Of a stretch of 21,370 nt of DNA, positions 1 to 6,762 are shown piece after piece. Under the pieces are notes generated by a model that made no database searches, was not told where the DNA came from, and saw only the letters and a program-made list of their open reading frames with translations. A program made the position numbers and the translations under genes. The DNA comes from Megasphaera sp. UBA5897 (GTDB lineage: Bacteria > Bacillota > Negativicutes > Veillonellales > Megasphaeraceae). Position 1 is the stretch's first letter. Every line of letters begins with the position of its first letter. Where the stretch lies: NCBI GenBank assembly GCA_002431345.1, contig DJEN01000098.1:1-21370 (forward strand). The letters run 5' to 3'.

Positions 1-25
1 GTTATGACCACTTCGATACCGCTCC
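1..25 (-). tRNA. tRNA 5' end, probably tRNA-Ser (cut by left edge)
   Basis: Read on the minus strand, positions 25 to 1 give a canonical tRNA start: a 7-base acceptor arm GGAGCGG, T8-A9, then a D arm containing A14-G15 and the GTGGT core with the invariant G18-G19. The TCG of the D stem would pair with a CGA just beyond the window. The GGAG start with the AAGTGGTCATAAC D loop is the pattern I associate with Firmicute tRNA-Ser. The anticodon, variable arm and acceptor 3' strand lie outside the window, so the amino acid is inferred only. A well-formed minus-strand promoter a few bases upstream supports a real RNA gene. The other reading, the C-terminal codons of a + strand gene, is weaker. Confidence 0.6.
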
Positions 26-40
26 ATACGATACTTAACT

Positions 41-69
41 ATATTACCATGTACCAAGGCGTTCGTCAA
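41..69 (-). promoter_or_regulatory. Sigma-70 type promoter for the divergent tRNA
   Basis: On the minus strand a -35 TTGACG (plus 64-69) is followed after exactly 17 bases by a -10 TAATAT (plus 41-46), with a TG one base upstream of the -10 (extended -10). The predicted transcription start near position 34 leaves about 9 bases before the tRNA 5' end at 25, which is typical spacing for a tRNA promoter. Confidence 0.6.
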
Positions 70-143
70 CTGTTTTGTGGCAATCACCGGGCTTTCTCTG
101 CGAAATGAATTATGAATTCCTGTGAAAAAATAATGAAATACTA

Positions 144-172
144 GTGCGAAAATGATGATGGTGTGCTAAAAT
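144..172 (+). promoter_or_regulatory. Candidate promoter of the mreBCD operon
   Basis: A TAAAAT hexamer (167-172) lies 17 bases after a poor -35 (GTGCGA, 144-149, three matches to TTGACA). The predicted start near 179 would give a 5' leader of about 30 bases before the mreB ATG at 211. It is the best -10 in the gap, but the weak -35 keeps confidence low. Confidence 0.35.
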
Positions 173-210
173 ATGTAGATGATTAAATAGTGTATTGGAA
201 AGGATTTGTT

Positions 211-1251
211 ATGGGTTCGATTTTTTCTCCTCTAACTAAAAATATAGGTATCGATTTGGGTACCAGTACGACACAGGTATATGTAGAAGGCCGCGGCATT
301 GTACTGTCTGAGCCGTCTGTTATGGCGACAGATGAACGAAACAAAAAGATTATTGCCATGGGAAATGCGGCAGAAGATTTGCTGGCAAAATCTCCGGAAA
401 CGGTCAAACTGCATCGGCCGCTGCAAAAAGGCGTTATAGCTGATTACGGTGTAACGCGGACGATGCTTGGGTATATTCTTAACAAGTGTGTTCGTAGTGT
501 ACAGCGGCTGCGCATCATGGTAGGCGTGCCGGCAGCAGCATCCAATGTCGAAAAACGAGCTGTCATGGAAGCCATTTATCAAGCGGGGGCCAAAGAAGCA
601 TACTTGATTGAAACGGCTGCGGCTGCGGCTATTGGCGTCAATCTGCCGATTTATGATCCAGTTGCCAGTATGGTTGTGGATATTGGCGGCGGCACGACAA
701 ATATTGCGATTTTGTCGTTAGGCGGCATTGTTATTTCCAAATCCATACATTTGGGGAGCTTGGATTTTAATGGCGCGATTAAAGATTATTTGCGGTATCA
801 GTATGATATTGTGACCGATGATGTAACGATTGAAGAAATGAAAATTACCAACGGCTCGGCTGTGTTGCCGCTGGAAGACCGGGGGTATTACTTTTTGGGA
901 CGCGGTTTGGATGACGGATTGCAGAAAGAAATGGCTGTCAAAGCCAGTGAGCTGTATCATGTCATTGGTCGGCCTTTGATGAAAATTTTGGATGTTGTAC
1001 GGTCTGTTTTGCGGGAAACGCCGCCGGAATTAGCCGCTGACATTATGGAACACGGCATTGTACTCACGGGCAGCGGTGCCAAGCTGAAAGGAATGGAACA
1101 GCTTTTTGCACAGGAATTAGGCGTGCCGGTTATTTTAGCGGCAGAACCGGAACTGGCGGTAGCCAAAGGAGCCGGCAGGGCATTGGCTGAACGGGAAAAA
1201 CTGGCAGCATTGATTGAAGGGGCACAGCGTATTTACAGGAGGAGATTTTAA
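211..1251 (+). CDS. mreB: Rod-shape-determining actin homologue MreB
   Basis: MreB is a cytoplasmic actin-like ATPase that forms membrane-bound filaments and positions the elongation machinery. The protein has 346 residues, normal for the family. The phosphate-1 motif is at D15-LGTSTT, and phosphate-2 at D157-IGGGTTN is followed by the family segment SLGGIV. The C-terminal adenosine motif reads LTGSGAKLKG. The start at 211 is chosen because GGAAAGGA (197-204) sits six bases upstream; an in-frame GTG at 190 would bury that site. Several positions depart from the usual MreB sequence: DLGTST instead of DLGTAN, ETAAAAAIG instead of EEPxAAAIG, HLGSLDFN where VGGDEMD is usual, and GSG instead of GGG. 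It may therefore be a divergent paralogue (Mbl/MreBH-type), but its place ahead of mreC and mreD supports mreB. Confidence 0.93.
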   Translation: MGSIFSPLTKNIGIDLGTSTTQVYVEGRGIVLSEPSVMATDERNKKIIAMGNAAEDLLAKSPETVKLHRPLQKGVIADYGVTRTMLGYILNKCVRSVQRLRIMVGVPAAASNVEKRAVMEAIYQAGAKEAYLIETAAAAAIGVNLPIYDPVASMVVDIGGGTTNIAILSLGGIVISKSIHLGSLDFNGAIKDYLRYQYDIVTDDVTIEEMKITNGSAVLPLEDRGYYFLGRGLDDGLQKEMAVKASELYHVIGRPLMKILDVVRSVLRETPPELAADIMEHGIVLTGSGAKLKGMEQLFAQELGVPVILAAEPELAVAKGAGRALAEREKLAALIEGAQRIYRRRF

Positions 1252-1253
1252 AA

Positions 1254-2174
1254 TTGTTTTCGTTTGGGAAAAGAAGCATCGTCTTCGTACTTATATTATT
1301 CATTATAATAGCTGTCGTAGGATGGGCATGGCGGCAGCGTGATTCTCTGCCCTTTATTACCAAGCCGCTGCAGACGATAGCATCTCCGTTTGAATACGGT
1401 GCCAGCAATATCGTAGGGTCACTGGCATCGGGCATTCATATTATTGATGTCAGCTTAAAAAACCGCATTGAATGGGAAGCGTTGGAAAAAGAAAATGCGG
1501 CGTTAAAAAACAAGAGTGTCGATTATGATGAATTAGTAGCAGAAAATGATCGGCTTCGCAAACTGCTGAATTTCCGGTCTTCCCATCCGCAATATAAAGT
1601 AGTAGCCGGTTCTGTCATTTCACGGGACTATGGCACATGGAGCAACACCATGATTATTGATGTCGGCAGCGGAGAAGGCATAGAAAAAGATATGCCGGTC
1701 ATTACGCCGGACGGCGTCGTTGGATTTATCAGCGATGTGTATCCGCATTCTGCGCGCGTACAGCTTTTGACAGATCCGCGCACAAGTATTGGCGCGATTG
1801 TACAGCGTCCGGAATCCCGCGTTTCTTCTGTTGTCCGCGGCAACGGCAATGTTCCGACAGAACCGCAGTTTGTTAATATTGCCAAAGATGCGGATATTTT
1901 GGAAGGCGATACGTTGGTTACTTCCGGGTTTGGTTCGATTTATCCGAAAGGACTGCCGCTGGGAACGATTGTGTCGATTCACCAGAACGATAATGATTTT
2001 GTCAAATATGCGGTTATTCGTCCGAGTGTAGATTTCTCTAAATTGGAAGAAGTATTGGTTATTTTGAAATCGTCTGATACAGGCTCATATGCTAAGCCGG
2101 ATGTTGCGCCGAAATTAGTGCCGCAGACGAATCGAGACAAAGTGGAAGGTATTAAAGGAGCCGCAGCATTATGA
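1254..2174 (+). CDS. mreC: Cell-shape protein MreC
   Basis: MreC is a single-pass membrane protein whose periplasmic domain binds and activates PBP2 in the elongasome. The 306-residue product has a short basic cytoplasmic tip, one membrane helix at about residues 8-26, a coiled coil at about 69-106 (heptad-rich EALEKENAALKN then DELVAENDRLRKLL), and then the beta-barrel region with DVGSGEGIEKDMPV and the typical LLTDPRTSIGAIVQR segment. The start is a TTG at 1254, nine bases after a near-perfect AGGAGGAG (1237-1244) and two bases after the mreB stop. The last 35 or so residues are a low-complexity tail. The stop overlaps the mreD start by four bases. Confidence 0.93.
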   Translation: MFSFGKRSIVFVLILFIIIAVVGWAWRQRDSLPFITKPLQTIASPFEYGASNIVGSLASGIHIIDVSLKNRIEWEALEKENAALKNKSVDYDELVAENDRLRKLLNFRSSHPQYKVVAGSVISRDYGTWSNTMIIDVGSGEGIEKDMPVITPDGVVGFISDVYPHSARVQLLTDPRTSIGAIVQRPESRVSSVVRGNGNVPTEPQFVNIAKDADILEGDTLVTSGFGSIYPKGLPLGTIVSIHQNDNDFVKYAVIRPSVDFSKLEEVLVILKSSDTGSYAKPDVAPKLVPQTNRDKVEGIKGAAAL

Positions 2175-2686
2175 AGAAACTGAGCTGTGTGATGACGGCG
2201 TTTATTGTGTTTATCTTGCAAAGCGCTGTACTGCCGTTTATTTTTAATGGCGTAAATCAGCCAAATTTAATTTTTGTTTTTGTCGTGCTGATGGCACTGC
2301 ACCATGGACAGCGCGTAGGTGTTTGGACGGCACTGCTGGGCGGTTTTTGCCAAGATGTCATTATTGGCAATTTCTTTGGCCTGCATTTGCTGCCGTATCT
2401 GATTATCGCGATTGTCTGCAGCTATTTGGGCCGCGATATAGATAAAGACCAGTGGATACTGACTTTGCTGATTGTACTGGGGGCGACAGAATGCTGCCTC
2501 GTATTAAACTGCATTATTCTGTTTGCATCGGGACAGTTTATCCATGTGGCATCGTATTTGTTTGAATTTAGTATTCCCATGCTCATATACCATGGTATCC
2601 TCATGATTCCTGTCGATCGCATCGTATGGCGGCTCCGTCGGGAAGATTCCTATTATGGATGGAGCGTTGCTGGTAGATGGAGGTAA
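2171..2686 (+). CDS. mreD: Cell-shape membrane protein MreD
   Basis: MreD is a small integral membrane protein that works with MreC and PBP2 in lateral wall growth. The product has 171 residues and about five hydrophobic helices, starting with an N-terminal helix (about residues 6-25) and the family-like NQPNLIFVFVVLMALHHG segment, followed by a glycine-rich GGFCQDVIIGNFFGLHLLPY region that matches the MreD substrate-transporter-like fold. The last residues are basic and tryptophan-rich (WSVAGRWR). It starts in an ATGA overlap with mreC, so translational coupling is likely. Its stop lies inside the ribosome-binding region of the next gene. Confidence 0.9.
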   Translation: MKKLSCVMTAFIVFILQSAVLPFIFNGVNQPNLIFVFVVLMALHHGQRVGVWTALLGGFCQDVIIGNFFGLHLLPYLIIAIVCSYLGRDIDKDQWILTLLIVLGATECCLVLNCIILFASGQFIHVASYLFEFSIPMLIYHGILMIPVDRIVWRLRREDSYYGWSVAGRWR

Positions 2687-2693
2687 CATATAC

Positions 2694-4574
2694 ATGCTTG
2701 AAGCGTTGATGAAAAAGAAAAATAATGATGGCCGCTTCCGGTATTTATATTGGATTTTAATCGGTATTTTTGTTATATTAATTTGCCGTTTGGTGTATTT
2801 GCAGTTAGTTGCCGGTGACTACTATCATTCATTGGCAGAAGGAAACAGACTGCGCGCTATTCCGATTGCGGCCATGCGCGGTATCATGTATGACCGCAAC
2901 GGCCAAATTTTGGTAGGTTCCCGCCCCAGCTTTATGGTGACGTATGTTCCGACCAAAGACAGCATGACAGATGATGAGCTGAAAGAATTGTCCCAGTTGA
3001 TTAACCAGCCCGAAGATAAACTGCGGGAAAAGATACAGAAAGTCAAAAGTGCGTATGTCCCGACGGTGCTGGCTACAGATTTGACACAGGATATCGTTAC
3101 GAAAATTGAAGAACGACGTAATGAACTGCCCGGCATTTCTGTCGATGTACAGCCGATTCGGTATTATCCGTACAACGAAATGGCAGCGCAGATTTTTGGG
3201 TATGTAGGCCAAATTGACGAAGAAGATATGAAACGCCTGGAAGGACAGGAAGGCGTTTCGAATATTACACAGATTGGCCGTGCCGGGCTGGAATCGTATT
3301 ATGATGACATCCTTCGCGGCAAAGACGGCGGCAGACAAGTAGAAGTCGATGCAGCCGGCAGTCCTGTCAAAGAAATGGAACGCAAAAATCCGGTTGCCGG
3401 ACATAATATCCATTTGACGATTGATTTGAATTTGCAGCAAGCCGCAGAAGATGCTATGGATAAGCAAGTAGCCAACGGCATTGGTACCCATGGGATTGCC
3501 GCTGTCGCTATCGATCCGAACACAGGTGCCGTACTTGCTATGGCCAGCCGTCCTTCTTTTAATCCAAACTGGTTTACGCGCGGCATTACGGCAAAAGAAT
3601 GGGCGCAGATTAATGACAATCCCAATCATCCGATGGAAAACCGTGCCATTGCCGGGGAATATCCGCCAGGATCTACGTTTAAGCTGATTACCGGGTCTGC
3701 GGCGCTGGAACTGAAAAAAGTTACACCTGACGAAATGATTTTCGACAGCGGCCGCCATTGGCTCGTCGATATGCGCAACGCCGGCGGCGAAGCGTTGGGC
3801 TGGATTAATTTCACCGAAGCCTTGGCAAAATCAGATAACGTATATTTCTATGAAATGGGCCGTCGTGTCGGCATTGAAAAATTAGCTGAATATGCGCGTA
3901 TGTTTGGCATGGGCAAGAAAACCGGCATTGCACTGCGCGGCGAAGCGTCCGGCTTGGTTGCCAGTGAAGAATACAAAAAGAAAGCGTTTAATCAGGACTG
4001 GTATTTAGGGGATACGTTTAACTCTGCAATCGGGCAGGGCTTCCAGCTGGTTACACCGCTTCAGGCGGCTATGATTGTCAGTGAAGTAGCCAACGGCGGC
4101 ATTCAATACCGTCCGTTTATCGTCAATCGTATCGACAATTTGGATGGCACGCCGTACAAGATTTTTGCACCGGAACAAGTAGGGACGTTGGCTGTATCCC
4201 GTTCTACACTGGATTTGATACGTGAAGGGATGCGCAACGTTACAGAAGAATCCGGTACAGCCGGTTCGCTGTTTGCTGGATTTCCTATTCAAGTCGCTGG
4301 TAAAACAGGGACGGCGGAAAACTTTGGCGGCGTAGACCATGGCTGGTTTGTCGCGTATGCGCCGTTTGACCATCCGCGCATTGTTATTGCCGTATTGGTA
4401 GAACAAGGCGGGTACGGCGGCGTGGCTTCCGGACCTATCGTCAAAATGATGCTGGAAGAATTTTTCCATTTAGGCGAATATGCCGATGGTGCTAAACACG
4501 ATAAAGACAGCAAAAACGCTGATGCACAACATAAAAAGCAAGAAAAACAAGCAAAAGCAGATGATAAACGATAA
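2694..4574 (+). CDS. mrdA: Penicillin-binding protein 2 (peptidoglycan D,D-transpeptidase)
   Basis: This class B PBP crosslinks peptidoglycan during elongation as the partner of RodA. With the start at 2694 it has 626 residues: a cytoplasmic basic N-terminus, one membrane anchor at about 15-36, a pedestal domain beginning near the RGIMYDRNG motif, and a C-terminal transpeptidase domain. The catalytic motifs are complete: SxxK as S327-TFK, SxN as S380-DN and KTG as K537-TG. GGAGGT at 2679-2684 lies nine bases before the ATG; the in-frame ATG at 2655 would overlap mreD and has no such site. The last 30 or so residues are an odd Lys/Asp/Gln-rich tail (KHDKDSKNADAQHKKQ and on) beyond the usual PBP2 end, predicted disordered. 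mreBCD upstream and rodA downstream confirm the role. Confidence 0.94.
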   Translation: MLEALMKKKNNDGRFRYLYWILIGIFVILICRLVYLQLVAGDYYHSLAEGNRLRAIPIAAMRGIMYDRNGQILVGSRPSFMVTYVPTKDSMTDDELKELSQLINQPEDKLREKIQKVKSAYVPTVLATDLTQDIVTKIEERRNELPGISVDVQPIRYYPYNEMAAQIFGYVGQIDEEDMKRLEGQEGVSNITQIGRAGLESYYDDILRGKDGGRQVEVDAAGSPVKEMERKNPVAGHNIHLTIDLNLQQAAEDAMDKQVANGIGTHGIAAVAIDPNTGAVLAMASRPSFNPNWFTRGITAKEWAQINDNPNHPMENRAIAGEYPPGSTFKLITGSAALELKKVTPDEMIFDSGRHWLVDMRNAGGEALGWINFTEALAKSDNVYFYEMGRRVGIEKLAEYARMFGMGKKTGIALRGEASGLVASEEYKKKAFNQDWYLGDTFNSAIGQGFQLVTPLQAAMIVSEVANGGIQYRPFIVNRIDNLDGTPYKIFAPEQVGTLAVSRSTLDLIREGMRNVTEESGTAGSLFAGFPIQVAGKTGTAENFGGVDHGWFVAYAPFDHPRIVIAVLVEQGGYGGVASGPIVKMMLEEFFHLGEYADGAKHDKDSKNADAQHKKQEKQAKADDKR

Positions 4575-4600
4575 TATTTGGCAGAGAAAGGAGTCTCCTT

Positions 4601-5632
4601 ATGGCTGCTATTATAGCGGTGGCGTCCGGCAAGGGCGGCGTAGGTAAGACATTGATTACGGCATCGTTGGCTGTCAGTCTGCAGCGGCACGGACATCGTG
4701 TCCTTGCCGTAGACGCAGATATGGGTCTGCGTAATCTGGATTTGATGTTTGGCATGCAGGATGATGTCCTGTATGATGTCGGTGATGTCATGAAAGGACA
4801 CTGCAGTACCCAGGAAGCGCTGCTGCATGTCAGGGAACGCCTTGATTTTTTGGCAGCAAGTCAAAAGCATACATGGGAAAAAATCGATGCGCCGTCGTAT
4901 CAGTATATCGTTGAAAAATTAGCCCAAAAGTATGAATATGTACTGATAGACTGTCCGCCTGGCAGAGGCCGGGCATTTAAAGATGCCGTTGCTATTGCCG
5001 ATACGATGTTTTTTGTCATAGAACCGACATGGTCTTCTATGCGAGATGCCGCGCGGGTCATGCAGTTTTGCAACAAGCATAAGCGGTTTCGCTACGACGT
5101 GCTCTTCAATAATTTTTATGGCAGTGACCCAGGCTATGTGTCTGTACAGGAAATGCTGCAAATTTTAAACCCGGAAACCGTTGCCGGTATCCTGCCGCAC
5201 GATGCAGCGATTCATGCGGCAGCGCAGCAGGGAAGCCTTGTTTCTTGCCAGAATACGCCGTTTTGGACTGCTATGGAACAGACTGCAGCGTATATAGAAG
5301 ACGGAACAGCCGTAGATATAGACGCGTTGACAGCACTGCTGCCGGCGGCAGAGGGCATAAGCGGAAGAACGAATCCGGTAAAAGAAGAAACAGCAGTCCA
5401 GGAGGAAACACCGCCTGCTTTGGGACAAATGAGGGCATTGGCAGCAGCAGAACTGCAAAAAGCAGCCGCTGTTATGAACCAGATGGCGCAGCAGGACGCG
5501 CCGCCTGTCGTATCGGTGCCGGATACAGCATCCACAAGCAAAGCAAAAAAGGAAGCAGACGTTTCTCTGCCGCGTATTTCCGTGCGAAAGCGGCGGCAGC
5601 AGTCTATGGCTTGGCGTCATTATCGTCGATAG
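4601..5632 (+). CDS. MinD-like ParA-family ATPase with C-terminal extension
   Basis: This is a deviant-Walker ATPase of the MinD/ParA group. The Walker A motif is G10-KGGVGKT with the signature Lys11, followed by D38-AD-MGLRNLDL and the Walker B region VLIDCPPG (D117). The GLRNLDL stretch and the following YDVGDVMKGHCSTQEALL are close to MinD, the ATPase that positions the division site. MinD usually has about 260-270 residues and ends in an amphipathic membrane helix; here about 100 extra residues follow from around 240. These are Ala/Gln/Glu-rich and end in a strongly basic tail (RKRRQQSMAWRHYRR). No minC or minE is present between mrdA and rodA. AAAGGAG (4587-4593) supports the start. It may be a repurposed MinD that serves the elongasome, or a true MinD whose partner lies elsewhere; the sequence cannot decide. 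Confidence 0.8.
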   Translation: MAAIIAVASGKGGVGKTLITASLAVSLQRHGHRVLAVDADMGLRNLDLMFGMQDDVLYDVGDVMKGHCSTQEALLHVRERLDFLAASQKHTWEKIDAPSYQYIVEKLAQKYEYVLIDCPPGRGRAFKDAVAIADTMFFVIEPTWSSMRDAARVMQFCNKHKRFRYDVLFNNFYGSDPGYVSVQEMLQILNPETVAGILPHDAAIHAAAQQGSLVSCQNTPFWTAMEQTAAYIEDGTAVDIDALTALLPAAEGISGRTNPVKEETAVQEETPPALGQMRALAAAELQKAAAVMNQMAQQDAPPVVSVPDTASTSKAKKEADVSLPRISVRKRRQQSMAWRHYRR

Positions 5633-5641
5633 GAGTTGCAA

Positions 5642-6742
5642 ATGTTTAAACGAGAATGGAAAAATTTAGATAAAGTCATGCTGATGATGTGCATACTGAT
5701 TATATGCATTAGTTTGTGCATTATTGGTAGTGCGACGCATATTAACAAAGGTGCCATTAATTATGACTTTGTGGCCAAACAGGGCGCAGCATTTATAGTC
5801 AATTTAATGATTATTATATTTCTCAGCCGTTATGATTACACCAAATTAAAGCGGTTTGCCCGGCCGTTGTATATTATCAATCTGCTGATGCTGCTGGCCG
5901 TCATGTTTGTCGGGACATCGGCACTAGGGGCACAGCGCTGGATTCAGCTGGGGCCGATTACGCTGCAGCCGTCTGAATTTTCTAAGCTGATTATGATTGT
6001 CTGCATGGCTGCGTTATTATCTGACCGAGTAGGCAAAATCAATACATGGCGCAGCATCATACCCATTGGCTTATATATGGGTATTCCCTTTCTGCTGGTT
6101 TTAAAACAGCCGGATTTGGGAACGAGTTTAGTATTTTTAGCTATTGGATTCGGCATGCTCTTTGTCGGCAAAATCAAAATGTCTTTGTTGCGCAATATTT
6201 TTATTATCGGTGTCGTATTGGCGCCGATTGGCTGGCATTTTCTGAAGGATTATCAAAAATCCCGTATTGCTGTGTTTTTGAATCCGAACGCCGATCCTTT
6301 TGGTGCCGGCTATCATATTATTCAGTCTAAAATTGCTATTGGTTCCGGCATGCTCTTTGGCAAGGGATTATTCCAAGGCTCGCAGAGCCAGTTAAACTTT
6401 CTGCCTGAAAACCATACGGACTTTATCTTTTCCGTTATCGGGGAAGAATTAGGATTTATGGGATGTATTTTTATCCTATTTTTATACTTTGTGCTGGTGT
6501 ACCGCGGTTTGATGGTAGCCAAGGAATGTAAGGATAATTTTGGTATGCTGTTGGCAACAGGAATTGTGTCCATGTGGGGATTCCAAATCTTGGTCAATGT
6601 CGGCATGACCTGCGGCATTATGCCTGTTACAGGGATTCCGCTGCCCTTTATGAGTTATGGTGTCAGCGCCTTGACGACCAACATGATGGGATTAGGCATT
6701 TTGCTGAGTATATATATGCGGCAGCAGACGATGATTTTTTAG
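5642..6742 (+). CDS. rodA: Peptidoglycan glycosyltransferase RodA
   Basis: RodA is the SEDS-family polymerase that assembles lipid II into glycan strands with PBP2. The product has 366 residues and about ten membrane helices. Family signatures are visible: LGPITLQPSEFSKL near residue 100, QPDLGTSLVFLAIGFGMLFV in the middle, the ENHTDFIFSVIGEELGF loop, and near the C-terminus GIPLPFMSYGVSALTTN. In the last motif a Val replaces the Gly usual in SYGGS, a small deviation. The start at 5642 has AGGAG six bases upstream (5631-5635); an in-frame TTG at 5636 is less likely. It follows the MinD-like gene by nine bases, in one operon with mrdA. Confidence 0.93.
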   Translation: MFKREWKNLDKVMLMMCILIICISLCIIGSATHINKGAINYDFVAKQGAAFIVNLMIIIFLSRYDYTKLKRFARPLYIINLLMLLAVMFVGTSALGAQRWIQLGPITLQPSEFSKLIMIVCMAALLSDRVGKINTWRSIIPIGLYMGIPFLLVLKQPDLGTSLVFLAIGFGMLFVGKIKMSLLRNIFIIGVVLAPIGWHFLKDYQKSRIAVFLNPNADPFGAGYHIIQSKIAIGSGMLFGKGLFQGSQSQLNFLPENHTDFIFSVIGEELGFMGCIFILFLYFVLVYRGLMVAKECKDNFGMLLATGIVSMWGFQILVNVGMTCGIMPVTGIPLPFMSYGVSALTTNMMGLGILLSIYMRQQTMIF

Positions 6743-6762
6743 GGGAGTAGGAGGATATTTTT

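Noticed and set aside
1..36. C-terminal codons of an upstream + strand gene (frame 3, ending at TAA 34-36)
   Set aside because: The same bases on the minus strand read as a tRNA 5' end behind a well-spaced promoter, which explains the sequence better.
1150..1165. GGCGGTAG similar to the ops/JUMPstart element of glycan operons
   Set aside because: It lies inside the mreB coding sequence, far from the glycan genes, and matches only part of the element. No ops-like match was seen in the leader at 9480-9625.
2829..3758. 309-codon open frame on the minus strand
   Set aside because: It lies entirely inside the PBP2 gene, has a Phe/Arg/Ile-rich product with no recognisable domain, and is explained as a codon-bias shadow of the real frame.
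4289..4870. 193-codon minus-strand frame across the mrdA/MinD-like junction
   Set aside because: It overlaps two well-supported genes and their ribosome-binding site, and the product has no domain-like pattern.
5245..5649. 134-codon + strand frame within the MinD-like gene tail
   Set aside because: It is a +1 shadow of the Ala/Gln-rich extension. It made me consider a frameshift in the MinD-like gene, but the main frame is uninterrupted to a stop placed correctly before the rodA ribosome-binding site.
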